Positions 1 through 10,104 of a stretch of DNA of 64,000 bases are shown one piece after another; the first letter of the stretch is position 1; each line of letters starts with the position of its first letter. The notes under the pieces were generated by a model that saw only the letters and a list, made by a program, of their open reading frames with translations, was not told the DNA's origin and ran no database searches. The translations under genes were made by a program, and so were the position numbers. The DNA comes from Doryteuthis pealeii. Lineage: Eukaryota; Mollusca; Cephalopoda; Myopsida; Loliginidae. Where the stretch lies: positions 70,052,345-70,116,344 of the forward strand of contig CM042152.1 of assembly GCA_023376005.1 (NCBI GenBank), read 5' to 3'.

Positions 1-537
1 AAGAAGAAGAAAAAGGAGAGCTAAGATAAGAAGAAGAAGATAAAAGAAGAAGAAGAAGAAGGAGAGCTAAGATAAAAGAAGAAGAAGAAGAAGGAGAGCT
101 AAGATAAAAGAAGAGAAGAAGAAGAAGGAGAGCTAAGATAAAAGAAGAAGAAGAAGAAGGAGAGCTAAGATAAAAGAAGAAGAAGGAGAGCTAAGATAAA
201 AGAAGAAGAAGAAGAAGGAGAGAAGAAGAAGAAGAAGAAGAAGAAGAAGAAGGAGAGAAGATAAGAAGAAGAAGAAGAAGAAGGAGAGCTAAGAAGAAGA
301 AGAAGAAGAAGAAGAAGGAGAGCTAAGATAAAGAAGAAGAAGAAGAAGAAGAAGAGAGCTAAGATAAAAGAAGAAGAAGAAGGAGAGCTAAGATAAAAGA
401 AGAAGAAGAAGAGAAGATAAAAGAAGAAAAAGAAGGAGAGCTAAGATAAAAGAAGAAGAAGAAGAAGGAGAGCTAAGATAAAAGAAGAAAAAGAAGAAGG
501 AGAGCTAAGATAAAAGAATAAGAGGGAGAGCTAAGAA
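1..537. repeat. GAA-rich minisatellite
   Basis: Runs of AAG triplets are punctuated about every 25-35 bases by the segment GGAGAGCTAAGATAAA, giving some 15-18 imperfect units. Unit length varies through gain or loss of AAG triplets. The array is cut by the left window edge and decays at about 530. No coding frame is credible. Confidence 0.9.
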
Positions 538-837
538 TGAGATGAAGATGAAGTGTTAAGAAGATGAAGAAGAAGATGATTTCTATTGTTGGCTGGTGAT
601 GATTCCTTAATAGCAGTTAACGTTAGCAGACCTGACACTTGTCTTCGAGCTAAGTCTGTCATTTTATTTATAATGCGCTGACAGGAGGCTGTCATAGGGG
701 GAAAGCAGACCAACCAATCTGAACAATTCTTTGTGCTCTAACAGACATCAACTGTAACACAGCTGTGGCACACTGGCTTAATAAAGGTTTAATTAACCAA
801 GGAGGTCCTCTTGGAGAAATGGTTAGGGATGCATAAA
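538..837. other. unassigned spacer
   Basis: AT-rich sequence with no recognised gene or repeat. A small GATGAA-rich stretch at its start is the decayed edge of the minisatellite. Confidence 0.5.
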
Positions 838-1012
838 ATGGAATCATAGAGTTGAGTTCAAATTCCTGTCAGGACTGTTTTGCACTAATGTCATTTGAAA
901 AGGCATGAACCATCTCTTCCCCTAATGGCTATAGGTTAGATAAAGTAGTAGGGTAGACCGGTTCTATTTGGTTGGATTATCAGTTTAGGAGAAAGATAGC
1001 TCTGAAGCTGGA
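838..1012 (+). repeat. diverged SINE-B copy
   Basis: Weak but collinear match to SINE-B elsewhere in the window: a GAGTTCAAATTCCTG box-B-like start, then a GTAGGGTAGACCGG block and a CAGTTTAGGAGAAAGA block in the same order as the copy at 9080-9292. Many substitutions make this an old copy. Confidence 0.45.
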
Positions 1013-1203
1013 GTCCCAAAGGTAATCTGACATTAACTACAATGTAATGCATAAGTTTGGCACAAGGCCAAGAGTATAGGGCACCCAGTAAGAATCAAAT
1101 GCATGTGCAATGGTCTCCTACCCTTACTTGTTAAAGATTGCACTATGCAAAGCACCCATTAAAAACTTCTCTCCTCTCTCTTCCCTACCTTCATTTTCCT
1201 GGA

Positions 1204-1735
1204 TGACAATCCGTGATGCTTAAGAATGGAATCCTGGTGGTTGGGCTGTCTATGACATGCAATACTCCCTTACTTAGGCTAGACAGGTGGTTGGAGAGAC
1301 CTCCTCCACTTAATTGGTTGGTCATATCAAGCCCTAGCACCTATATGATTGTCCCGACCATATTGCCTTTATGGCAACCCCTCTACCTATTTTTATTATA
1401 TATGTCCTAGAAAGCAGTGGCTGAGGGTCTTATTGTCCTGGTTATGATGTTAAACTGCATCTAGTAATGAAATTTCAATTCTGGAACTTTTGAAAGTATG
1501 GAGTACCCCTTAATCACCATTACTCCTAGGTCTATTCAGGCCCAGATTTGTAGTACCTATCAGAGTACCATCTATGGGTTAAATAAATTAAAAAATTAGT
1601 TTAAAAAAATGTGTTAAAAAAAAAAAAAAAATTGTTTTAAAAAAATTGAATACCCAACAAGAATGAATAAAAGTGTTTTCAGCCCAACAAGGGTTGAAAT
1701 GCCGTAAAATTCAACCAACCAACCAACCTTCTTTT
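1204..1735 (+). repeat. family C repeat
   Basis: Non-autonomous repeat seen about ten times here. Landmarks in order: CCGTGATGCTTAAG head, CAAGCCCTAGCACCTATATG, TTAAACT after a TATGATG block, TGGTAGTACCTGTTAGGG-like block, CATCAAGAATGAATAAAA, then the tail GGTTGAAATGCCGTAAAA followed by CAAC repeats. The head of the long version (46683, 58578) is missing here. No coding capacity is seen. Confidence 0.85.
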
Positions 1736-1991
1736 TCTGCAATCCAACATGTCTCTGACCACTCTTACACCCCAACCTAAACAGATTTCTTTTCAAGTTA
1801 CACAAAACTTGCTGACACAGCTTTTATATCTATAACTCAAAGTGTGATGCACACAATAGATAGATAGGTAAGTACATAGTTACAAATATGTATTAATATA
1901 CAGATGTTATCTTCTTTTTGCCATTTTATGCTTGAGCCAGAGGAAACAGCATTTTGTTGCTAGTAATTTATATATTAATTCTAGAGTTCCT
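1736..1991. other. unassigned spacer
   Basis: AT-rich, no recognised feature. Confidence 0.5.
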
Positions 1992-2383
1992 TAATTGTAC
2001 AACCGTTATCTTACAGCACCTCTGGTTAAAAATGAGACTGCCCAAGATGGAATGCAAAAATGTAAATCCTGATTATCTGGTTTTTACTTATCTGCTAAAT
2101 TCTTATTTCTTATGAGCGTGTCACCTCAGCTAAATAATGGACCATTCTGTTTTTATTATAAGGAAAGATAGAGAGTGGAGATGAGCGTGCAGATGCAATA
2201 ATGCTAATCTGTTTCAATTGAACATAATGAAAGAAAAGAAAAGAGTGAGTGAGAGTTAAATCAAGATTATTATACTTTTTACATATTGAATTATTTAGCA
2301 ATAGCTCTTAAGTAATCATATCAAACACTGTAATAGTTAAATTTTCATACTGTGGTATATCCACAGGTCCTGCTAGTATTAAG
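1992..2383 (+). repeat. family G repeat, site without SINE
   Basis: About 390 bp closely matching 28690-29362 and 30570-31230, from CCTCTGGTTAAAAATGAGA to ATATCCACAGGTCCTGCTAG. This copy lacks the SINE-A present in the other two; at 2270-2285 the sequence TATTATACTTTTTACATATTG runs straight through. It is an empty-site comparator for that insertion. Confidence 0.8.
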
Positions 2384-2456
2384 GATTGGACATTTGTAAT
2401 GTATAATTGAAAGCTACTTGGCTGGAATCTTGAAACTTGGAGTAGGTGTTACGATT

Positions 2457-2699
2457 TTAGAAGCCATCTTTAGGCTTCAAGCAAAAGTGCTTGTCCAGCA
2501 GAGATTGTGTTAAACAGAGTGTGATCCTTGGTAAAGAATCCTTTGGTTGTTCCTTGGTGCTCCTCAGCCTTGCAAGTCCTTCGTCAATTATTGCAAAAGG
2601 ACGTCTCTCAGTATCAGTGATTAAGTAGTCAACCAGCCATGCATTCGGGCTGTTAATTGGCTGAGGTTTAAACCAAGGGACCTTGCTTAGTCTATAAAT
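2457..2699 (-). CDS. unidentified 80-codon open frame
   Basis: On the minus strand an 80-codon stretch is open between an upstream TAA and a TAA stop. It has no ATG in frame. Composition is protein-like: charged residues, a WLVDYLITDTERRPFAIIDE segment, and a C-terminal KHFCLKPKDGF. I do not recognise the family. A TATAG just inside the open end could be a weak splice acceptor. It could be a fragment of a transposon protein, an exon of an unknown minus-strand gene, or chance. No copy is seen elsewhere in the window. Confidence 0.25.
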   Translation of the reverse strand: MYRLSKVPWFKPQPINSPNAWLVDYLITDTERRPFAIIDEGLARLRSTKEQPKDSLPRITLCLTQSLLDKHFCLKPKDGF

Positions 2700-2876
2700 T
2701 TAAGTGGTGTATTGTAGCATGGCTTATATCTACCAAATAATCCAACATAGGGATTGGCTTTCATGCTGCTTTTAAAGCTGACAAATTTTTCTTTTATATT
2801 GAGGGCAAATAGAATAAATCCCTGACTGGTTAGAAATTTTATCTGAAGGGAGGCAAATGTTGTTTTAAAAATATGT

Positions 2877-3182
2877 AAAATCCTAATAAGACCTCATGTA
2901 AAATACTGTACTCAGACCTGGACTCCAGTGTCTAGATATGAGTGAGATGGGAGCGCATACAAAGAAGAGTGACAAAAGTAATAAGAATAGTAAAAGATTA
3001 CAAGGAGAGACTAGAGAAATTAGAATTAATTACTTTACTAGAAAGAAGAATGAGAGGTGATCTAATTGAAACTTTTAGAATAATAAATGGAATTTCTAAT
3101 TATGGTAGACATTTTTTAAATATTTTTCCTCAAACTGGAAGCTTACTCCCAAGGCAGATTTCAAAAACTAAGTCTATTCACC
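2877..3182 (+). pseudogene. non-LTR retrotransposon RT C-terminal relic
   Basis: Translation gives KILIRPHVKYCTQTWTPVS, then after a stop and frame change ERIQRRVTKVIRI, KDYKERLEKLELITLLERR, MRGDLIETFRIINGI. These are the typical blocks after the RT domain of Jockey/CR1-like LINEs (VRPHLEYC, LEKVQRRATK, YEERL..LGL..LE.RR.RGDL). The fragment is truncated at both ends, carries an in-frame stop and is joined at its 3' side to a minus-strand family C copy. It is a dead fragment, not a host gene. Confidence 0.85.
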
Positions 3183-3732
3183 AATTGGTTTGGTTTATTT
3201 TGTTTTACACCATATCAACCTGAGTGGGTCATTTAATGCCAATAAAGTTTTGAAATAAATTCATTCTTAATGGATACTCAATGTTTTTTATAAACACATT
3301 TTTCTATTTAACCCATAGATGGGACCATAACAGGTACTACCACCCCCAGGTCAGAGTATACCAGGGGGCAATGGTGATGAAGGGGTGCTCCACATTCCCC
3401 AAACCTCCAAAACTGGAACCTCACCATCAGATAAAGTTTAACGTCATTCCCAGGACATATAGACCCTCAGCCACCGCCTTCTAGCACCCATATGATAAAA
3501 AGAGTTGGGGCTTGCCATAAGGGCAATAGGGTTGGGAAAATCATATAGGTGCTAGGGCTTGATATGACCATCCAATTGGATCAGAGGGGGCCTCTCCAAC
3601 TGCCCGTCTAGCCCAAGAAAGGACCAAAGTGGAGTATTGCAAGTCATGGACTGCTCATCCACCAAGATTCCGTCCTTAAGCATCACGGGTCGTCACCCAC
3701 GGCCAACAGGTTGCCCCATTTGAAGGAGTTCA
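3183..3732 (-). repeat. family C repeat, near full length
   Basis: Reverse-complement family C. It starts with the tail (TGGGTCATTTAATGCC), passes the CATTCTTAATGGATACTC and GGTACTACC blocks, and ends with the head block GCATCACGGGTCGTCACCC and ACCCACGGCCAACAGG. It abuts the LINE relic on its left. Confidence 0.85.
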
Positions 3733-4187
3733 CCAATTGGAGTTTTTTGCTAATAGAGTAATATATTTTTTAGAAAAAATTGCCTAATCAGATCAAAAAA
3801 CAGTAAGAGCGTACAAAATTCAAAGATTAACATGGATGATTTCAAATGTCGATTTCAATCACCTTGTTTTGTTCAATTACTCATCACTGTAGTCCTGCTA
3901 GTTATTCTACAGGTATTTTTTAGGGGGGGGGCAGAATTTTCTGTCAAAAGGATGAAGAGATGGAGGAGAAAGAAGGGAACATTTTTATGTATGGGGACAG
4001 AATTGCATTAAGTATGCCAATCTGTCAATGTTTCGAGGGCACACAGGGTATACAGGGACGATTGCGCAAAGTTGGGCGTGGTTGTGTGGGGGGGGTGATA
4101 CGCAAAACCTGCTGACTCTGACAATCTCTTAATGTCTTCAATGGCTTCACAATAAAAAAAAAAGTTTCTGTGTGTGTGTGTATGTAT

Positions 4188-4233
<46 letters not shown>

Positions 4234-4290
4234 CGTGTGTGTGTGTTGTTTTTTTTTGTTGGTTGTTTTTTTGTTGGTGGGGGGTTGTAC
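3733..4290. other. unassigned spacer ending in (TA)n(GT)n
   Basis: No gene seen. A perfect (TA)n run at about 4193-4230 sits between two GT-rich runs (4168-4190, 4233-4290). Confidence 0.55.
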
Positions 4291-4552
4291 ATAGTGCTAT
4301 TGTTGGCTTGAAAGATAGTTAATTGAAGTTTACCCCAGACGCATGTTCCTTGTCAAGCAATGAAGCATCAAATCATAATCCCCACCCTGATTATCGACTC
4401 CCCCTCCTCATCACTGATGGTCTTCTGGAGTCAACCTCAATCAAACAAAACCAAAAACTAATGGTTAGCGGCTTTGTCTGCTATAGCATGACACATTGGA
4501 TTTTGTAGGTGGTGCTTTAGTCCAGTGCCCTCAAAGTATCAACCTACCCAAT

Positions 4553-4590
<38 letters not shown>
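4291..4590. other. spacer plus (TA)n tract
   Basis: 4291-4555 shows no feature. A (TA)n array at about 4556-4590 directly precedes the minus-strand SINE-B and is probably derived from its 3' tail. Confidence 0.6.
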
Positions 4591-4592
<2 letters not shown>

Positions 4593-5062
4593 AACCCCTA
4601 TACATAAGCAGGATGTGACACAAGGTCAATTTCTTAAGCAGGGTTTAAGTAAAAGTAAAGTCGTCAGGGTGGCCTAAATTTGGTATCAGCCAACAGCGAT
4701 GGAGTCTATCCCCTTTTCACTGGTGGTAGACCAAGGAGATTGTTTTTGGCATCTGAGACAGAGCACCACACCTACCATCAGCTCCTCACTTTAATGCACA
4801 GATCCTTGTGCTACTCATACGCTGAGTTGTTGAGGGCTGGTATCTAACCCAGAACCTTGTGGTTCTTAGTCGTAAACTCTATCGACTGAGCTAAAGTGGC
4901 CCTTTTTCTTCTCCTAGACTGATTACCTAGCCAAGGTTTAAGAGTAGTCCGCCTTACTGTTAACCCTTAGCTGGAAGGAGTGTAGTTGGATGCATACCTT
5001 TCCCAATGGTATTAGTGCACTGTAAATGCAAATAGCCTCGTTTACATTCAGCAATCGTAAAA
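4591..5062 (-). repeat. SINE-B, split by a nested SINE-A
   Basis: Minus-strand SINE-B. The 3' part lies at 4591-4645 (CCAACCCCTATACATAAGCA, then TTCTTAAGCAGGGTTTAA) and the body resumes at 4903 with TTCTTCTCCTAGACTGATTA, continuing through TGGATGCATACCTTTCCC to about 5062. The interruption is exactly the SINE-A at 4646-4902, so SINE-A inserted later. Confidence 0.85.
4646..4902 (-). repeat. SINE-A (tRNA-derived), nested
   Basis: Minus-strand copy of a tRNA-derived SINE. Reading the minus strand: GGCCACTTTAGCTCAGTCGA (A-box region), a degenerate B box, CAACTCAGCGTATGAGTAGC, an AATCTCCTTGGTCTA block, then TGGCTGATACC and a TTTACTTTTACTT tail. Because a 190-base conserved body follows the tRNA-like head, this is a SINE, not a tRNA gene. 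Confidence 0.9.
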
Positions 5063-5084
5063 TTATGATATGATAAAAATTATT

Positions 5085-5147
5085 AAACTTTGCTTAAGAA
5101 ATTGACCTTGTGTCACATCCTACTCATGCAGAGGTGTTGGTAAATTT
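5085..5147 (+). repeat. SINE-B 3' tail fragment
   Basis: Matches only the 3' end of SINE-B (GCTTAAGAAATTGACCTTGTG ending GGTGTTGGTAAA), opposite in orientation to the copy just upstream. Confidence 0.7.
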
Positions 5148-5154
5148 ATACAAG

Positions 5155-5375
5155 GTATGTCAAAAAAGTATCAAGATTTTTTGTACTTTTATGACACATC
5201 TTCTATTGTGAAAAAAATTAACGTTTCATACATTGTTCATTTCTTTCATGGTAAATACAGCTTCAAACTCGGCACTTTTATAACACACCTTGTATTGTGA
5301 AAAAAAATTAACGTTTCATTCATTGTTCATTTTATCTTGGTAAATACAGCTTTAAAATCTGTACTTTTTGACACA
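5155..5375 (+). repeat. about 105-bp tandem repeat, 2+ copies
   Basis: The unit containing TATTGTGAAAAAAATTAACG, TTCATTGTTCATTT and GGTAAATACAGCTTCAAA occurs twice with a partial third copy. It lies about 75 bases upstream of the exon at 5451 and therefore within the preceding intron. Confidence 0.75.
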
Positions 5376-5450
5376 CTTGTATGATAAAAATTATTTATGT
5401 ACATTTATTAATATTTGTAATTTTTTTTTTTTATTCTTTAATTCTTTCAG

Positions 5451-5639
5451 GTGAAGGTTGTGGAAACAGCAGGAAAAACCCCTAAATATTATACACTGAC
5501 CTTTGCCCTTTGTGGTTCAATTGCAACTGCTCTGTTGGCTGTGGTTATATTTTACATGTTTAAGCGTCAACATTTTTCGAGGCAGAAGATGGCTCAGTTA
5601 GGTAACCCAGACACTGCAGAAGCATCGAAAGATTACCAA
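5451..5639 (+). CDS. PTPRN2: PTPRN/IA-2-like receptor phosphatase, transmembrane exon
   Basis: Internal exon, 63 codons, phase 0 at both ends, acceptor TTCTTTCAG and donor GTAAGA. Residues 1-14 are luminal, residues about 16-36 form a hydrophobic transmembrane segment, then a basic stop-transfer KRQ and the cytosolic SRQKMAQLGNPDTAEASKDYQ. The order TM - RQ..RQK - LG - YQ followed by DLCRQKM in the next exon matches vertebrate PTPRN and PTPRN2 closely. Family proteins are catalytically inactive tyrosine-phosphatase-like receptors of neuroendocrine dense-core vesicles, acting in vesicle stability and regulated secretion. The Y-Q-D-L formed across the junction fits a YxxPhi sorting signal. The GTG at 5451 is a valine codon, not a start. 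I cannot say which vertebrate paralogue is closer; invertebrates usually have one gene. Confidence 0.88.
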
Positions 5640-6370
5640 GTAAGAATACATTCTATTTATTTACATGTTTTTAGTTATAAAAGTCACAAATGTAAGCGAC
5701 ACCCAACTTTGGCCCGTATTTCAACTAGACGGCCAGTTGGAGAGGTTCTCTCCAGGCTGATCACCCTTTTTTTTATTTGTTAGTCTTTTTTTGTTACTTT
5801 TTTTATTTGTTCATTTTTTTTTTGTTACTTTTTTATCTGCTAGTCTTTTTTATTACTTTTTTATCTGCTAGTCTTTTTTTGTTACTTTTTCATCTGTTAG
5901 TCTTTTTTGTTACTTTTTACTTTTTTGTTACTTTTTTATCTGCTAGTCTTTTTTTGTTACTTTTTATTTGTTAGTATTTTTTGTTACTTTTATTTGTTAG
6001 TCTTTTTTGTTACTTTTTTTATCTGCTAGTCTTTTTTTTGTTACTTTTTTATCTGCTAGTCTTTTTGTACTTTTATTTGTTAGTTTTTTGTTACTTTTTT
6101 ATTTGTTACTTTTTTATATAGTCTTTTTTTTGTTACTTTTTTATCTGCTAGTCTTTTTTTTACTTTTATTTGTTAGTATTTTTTGTTACTTTTTTTTATT
6201 TGTATATTGTTGTCTAAACTGAGTGAGAATTTTTTACTTTCATATCAACTTGACTATCTACAAATAAATTTATCTTTTGGAATCCTTTTTTTTTCTAATT
6301 TATATTTCAACATACTGTCAGATATATTTCCATATTTTACCAGCCATAAAATAAAGGACTTGGAAAAATA

Positions 6371-6410
<40 letters not shown>

Positions 6411-6734
6411 TTATTGTTTCCAAATGCCAATTTAACATTTTTCTTGTAGTAGCATTAGTAATCTATCTGAAAAATTCTCAATACCTTCAAAAAACAGAAC
6501 AACATTTGTGGAAAAATTTTGGGTTTAACATGGATTTGATTGGTACGATCTCTTCAAGGCCCAGCATTATATTGGACTATATTGAAATTACTATTCAGTT
6601 GAACTGAGACAAACATATTAGTATTATATATATATATATATTATTTATCTTTTTTATTGTTTCTCTTTTTATCTGTTGCTAATGTGCAAAGTAGTACTTT
6701 ATTGCATTAATGGTGGGGATGACCCTTATTTCAG
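5640..6734 (+). other. PTPRN-like intron with T-rich minisatellite
   Basis: 1,095-base phase-0 intron bounded by GTAAGA and TTATTTCAG. It holds a T-rich minisatellite at about 5765-6210 (units like TTTTTGTTACTTTTTTATC + TGCTAGTC, 20-30 bases) and (TA)n at 6371-6408. The long T runs give spurious Phe/Leu-rich frames. Confidence 0.8.
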
Positions 6735-6868
6735 GACTTGTGTCGTCAAAAAATGCAGAGCAAAACATCAGAAAAATCCGAACCTCTTCATGCAGCTGCA
6801 ACCCGTATAGCTAGTGTGTCCGAAGCGCAGGTACGGAGTCCCTCAAGTAGAAGCAGCACTTCCTCCTG
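6735..6868 (+). CDS. PTPRN2: PTPRN/IA-2-like, juxtamembrane exon
   Basis: Internal exon of 134 nt, starting in phase 0 and ending after two bases of a codon (TG before GTAAGT). It encodes DLCRQKMQSKTSEKSEPLH, then ATRIASVSEAQVRSPSSRSS and TSS plus a split W/C codon. Vertebrate PTPRN2 has the same order: ELCRQRM, RISSVS, SPSARSSASSW. This segment links the membrane anchor to the pseudophosphatase domain. The exon join with 5451-5639 reproduces the vertebrate YQ/(D,E)LCRQ boundary. The next expected residues (S/C-EEP, NMDIS, YMEDHL) are not found nearby, so the following intron is long or the rest lies outside the window. Confidence 0.88.
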
Positions 6869-7306
6869 GTAAGTGATTAAACTTGACTGAATTGAGAAAT
6901 TAAACCAAGAACAAGTGCAGTCATTTTTTTCATTCTTTTCATTATATTTTAATTGGTTTCTATATAAAATCATTCATAGGATTGATTTTAATATGTTGGA
7001 GAATAAGACAATAATATTAGAGATAGCACCTAATAATCATTTATTAAACCCGGTTTATTAAAACCAATATGCAAATTAACCACATGATATATTATATATA
7101 CCTTTATTTCTTAGTGATATATAAGACACATTGCAAGATTTTAAATGCACTAAAATCATTGGCTGTAACTCTTCATAGATACATCATTAATAAATAAGAT
7201 TTATTCTAGGTTTAATGATTTTGACTGTAAATTAAATACTATTGATAAACTTACGCAATACCTGAGGATATTACACATAAGCAGGGACGTAGTTTTGGTT
7301 ACAGAC
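6869..7306 (+). other. intron start, no feature
   Basis: AT-rich sequence after the donor at 6869. No repeat family recognised. Confidence 0.5.
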
Positions 7307-7712
7307 CTCTCACATCAAGCCTTAGCACCTCTATGATTGTCCCAACCCTATTGCCCTTATGGCGAGACCGAACTCTTTTTATCATATATGTGCTAGAAGG
7401 CGGTGGCTGAGGGTTTTATTGTCTTGGGTTTGACATTAAACTCTATCTGATGGTGAGGTTCTAGTTCTGGAGCTCTGGGAAATGTGGAGTACCCCTTCAT
7501 CACCATTGTTGCCACATTCACTCTGACCCGGAGTGGTAGTACCTATTAGGGTACCATGTATGGGTTAAATAGAAAAAAATGAGTTTGCAAAAATGTGTTT
7601 AAGAAGAAATTGAGTTTAAAACAATTGAGTACCCATGAAGAATGAATTAAAAAAAAATGTCTTCAGCATAAAATGACCCGAATGGGTTAACATGCCATAA
7701 AACCCATTCTAT
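7307..7712 (+). repeat. family C repeat, head-truncated
   Basis: Begins at the ACATCAAGCCTTAGCACCTC block and runs to the tail GGGTTAACATGCCATAAAA. The first 130 bases of the long form are absent. Confidence 0.85.
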
Positions 7713-7735
7713 TAAACTGACAAGGGATTCACTCA

Positions 7736-7945
7736 AGGGAGAATTAAATTTGACAGGGGAACAGAACTCGGATAAAGCACGACCTTTACCATTATGTTCC
7801 ATAGTTTTCTTTCGGCCAGGTCCAAGTATTTGTCCATCTTTTCGCTTTCTTTCACTTTCACATGATGATCGGATGGGATGGTAAAATCAATGAGATGACA
7901 AGTTCTCTTCTTCTTGTTAATTAACACTCGGTCTGGTCTCCTGAT
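7736..7945 (-). pseudogene. LINE endonuclease-region relic
   Basis: The minus-strand frame reads ..RRPDRVLINKKKRTCHLID, FTIPSDHHVKVKESEKMDKY, LDLAERKLWN. It is the same protein as the relic at 61439-62140 (NEKITCHLMDFAVPVDHRVK, VKENEKIDKYLDLAREL). The RPD..(x)n..D pattern resembles the restriction-like endonuclease of R2/NeSL-type non-LTR elements; I infer this from motif shape. Short and truncated. Confidence 0.75.
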
Positions 7946-8022
7946 TATTATTATTATTATTATTATTTCCTTTCCTTTCCTTTTAGAAGTCCATCGCAGA
8001 CGAGGATGACATCACTCCATGT

Positions 8023-8366
8023 CTAACAGTTGTGGACCCTCTGGTGGCTAGTTAGTCCAATTCTGGACTTGCAGATGTGGTCACACACATTGCAGGGGAA
8101 ATTTAATCTCGATATTGAGCTGCTTATTTCCTGTGCAGCATGCATCTCACCAACCCTGTCTGTTGGAGGCCAGATCTTCCAGGCTTTGAAGGTGTGATGG
8201 TACATTCCTTCAGCATTGTGTCTATATGGTCTTTGAACCACTTTTTTGGGGGCCCCTGTCCTCCGCATGCTATCTGTGTGCCATCTTCATTATTATTTAC
8301 ACTGGCCTGACTTACAGACCCCTCCAAAACGTCAACCCTTTTGGTGTGGAGAGCAACTCTAGTCAC
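8023..8366 (-). pseudogene. LINE C-terminal relic with zinc finger
   Basis: Two overlapping minus frames join across a frameshift near 8200. The upstream part reads GGQGPPKKWFKDHIDTMLKE; the downstream part ends PCNVCDHICKSRIGLTSHQR-VH. This is the standard C-terminus of many animal non-LTR retrotransposons: a GG..KR(Y/F)KD motif, then a C-x2-C...H-x3-H finger with SRIGL.SH. It is not a host zinc-finger gene. Confidence 0.8.
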
Positions 8367-8439
8367 CTAAATAAATACTTAATGAGTTGAGGGTGAGATG
8401 CAACTTTGGTCCGCATTACTTAAATATTTACGTAAGGTA

Positions 8440-8925
8440 CCCCCCTTATAGGTCCAGAAAAAATCACCTATTTTTGAAAGTATTCAAAGTTGTGATATCT
8501 TTTGGGTTTTCTGGTAGATTTTAATGCATAGCATTCATTAATGCCAAAAAAAGTGATCAATTTTAAGAATTGGCAGAGATATGAGCACTTTAATCACCTA
8601 TTATAGTGTCAAAAATTTTCGAATTTTGTTGAAATATTAGATATGGATTTAATCGGCTTAATTGATAGATTTTGATGCATAAAATGAATTGATTTTAAAA
8701 GAATCACTTAATTCGAAGGATTGGCTGTAATTTGAACCCTTAAATAACCCCTTATAATGCCTGAAAATCACAAATTTCATGACAATGCTCGGTGTCGGTT
8801 TTATTGAATTTAGGTCCAGAAGAAATCACCTATTTTTGAAAGTATTCAAAGTTGTGATATCTTTGGTTTTTCTGGTAGATTTCAATGCGTAGAATTCATT
8901 AATGCCAAAAAAATATTTTGGATTG
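8440..8925 (+). repeat. diverged satellite-like repeat, three monomers
   Basis: The block ATAGGTCCAGAAAAAATCAC ... GATTTTAATGCATAGCATTC at 8450-8550 recurs at 8813-8915 with few changes. A more diverged copy (GATAGATTTTGATGCATAAA) lies between at about 8640-8760. Spacings of about 150 and 210 bases suggest an old tandem array with indels. Confidence 0.65.
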
Positions 8926-9079
8926 TTTGTGATATACCACCCCTGAAAGTGCCTCTTGTTTGATATATCCTGGGCCTAAGATTTAAAAAGAAATACTTTA
9001 TTACTTTTAAAACTTTAGTAAAACAGTCATTTCTAGAAGTATCAGTGAATAAAAAATGTTTTTATAAACAATGAACTTG

Positions 9080-9292
9080 ACACTCATGAAATAGGCTCAG
9101 CAATCAGAGCTCAAATCCTGGACGAGGCTGTTTGCATTTCACATAGTGCTGATACACTTGGGAAAGGTATGCACCCAGCTATGAGTAAATAGTAGGGCAG
9201 AGTTTGCTCTTTAACCTTGGTATATCAATCAGTCTAGGAGAAGGAAAACTCTGAATTCAAACCTGTTAAACTCCAATTAAGCAGTACCCAGT
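9080..9292 (+). repeat. SINE-B
   Basis: B-box-like GAGCTCAAATCCTGGACGAG, then GGCTGTTTGCATTTCACATA, GGGAAAGGTATGCACCCAGC, the AGTAGGGCAGAG block and the AACTCTGAATTCAAACCTG tail. The A-box head is decayed. Confidence 0.85.
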
Positions 9293-9535
9293 TTGTTTTG
9301 CTCATGGTTTGTGTGATGGGAGGTAAGTGTTGTTTTGTAGGGTGCTATTGACAGGATTTGTTCAAAACAACATGCCGCATTCTTGTGTAGTTTCCATATA
9401 AGTTTTCTCCAAGTATTTTGGTGCAACTGTACAATAGCATTGACATTGCTACAGCTTGGAAGAATTTACATTTTATTCTATCAGCGAATTCAAATCTCAA
9501 TACAGCACAATCTTGATTAAATCAGTATTCTTCCT

Positions 9536-9612
9536 TTTCATTTTTCTTTCCTTCCCTCTCTTCTCTCTTCCTCTCTCTCTCTCTCTCCCCTCTCTCTCTC
9601 TCTCTCTCTTTC

Positions 9613-9658
<46 letters not shown>

Positions 9659-10104
9659 TCCTCTCTCTCTCCTCTCCCTCCTCTCTTTCCTCTCTCTCTC
9701 CCTCTCTCTCTCTCTCCCCTTCCATTCTCTCTCTCTCCTTCCATTCTCTCTCTCTCTCCTTCCCTTCTCTCTTTCTCTTTTCTTCACTCCTCTTTCTCTC
9801 TCTTCCTCTTTCTCTCCCCTTTCTCTCTTTCTTTTTTCTTCCCTCCTCTTTCTTCCCATCTCTCTCTTGCTCTTTTTTCCCATCTCTGTCTCTCTGTCCC
9901 TCTCTCTCTCTTCTTTCCTCCTTTTCTCTCTCTCTCTCTTCTTTCTTCCTTTTCTCCCTCTCTCTTCTTTCCTCCTTTTTCTCCCTCTCTTTCTTTCCCT
10001 TTTCTTCCTTCCTCTTTCTCTCTCTCCTTCAATCTCCCTCTTATTCTCTATTCATCTTTCCTCTCTCTCTCTTTTTCTCCCCCCTCCCTCCCTCTCTCTC
10101 AAAA
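9536..10104 (+). repeat. CT-rich polypyrimidine tract
   Basis: About 570 bases of almost pure C/T on the + strand, mostly CTCTCT with TTTC and TTCC interruptions. Open frames in all phases encode Leu/Ser/Phe or, on the minus strand, Glu/Arg strings and are artefacts of composition. Confidence 0.95.

Noticed and set aside
8023..8268. C2H2 zinc-finger gene on the minus strand
   Set aside because: The finger and its upstream GGQ..KKWFKD motif are the C-terminus of a non-LTR retrotransposon with a frameshift.
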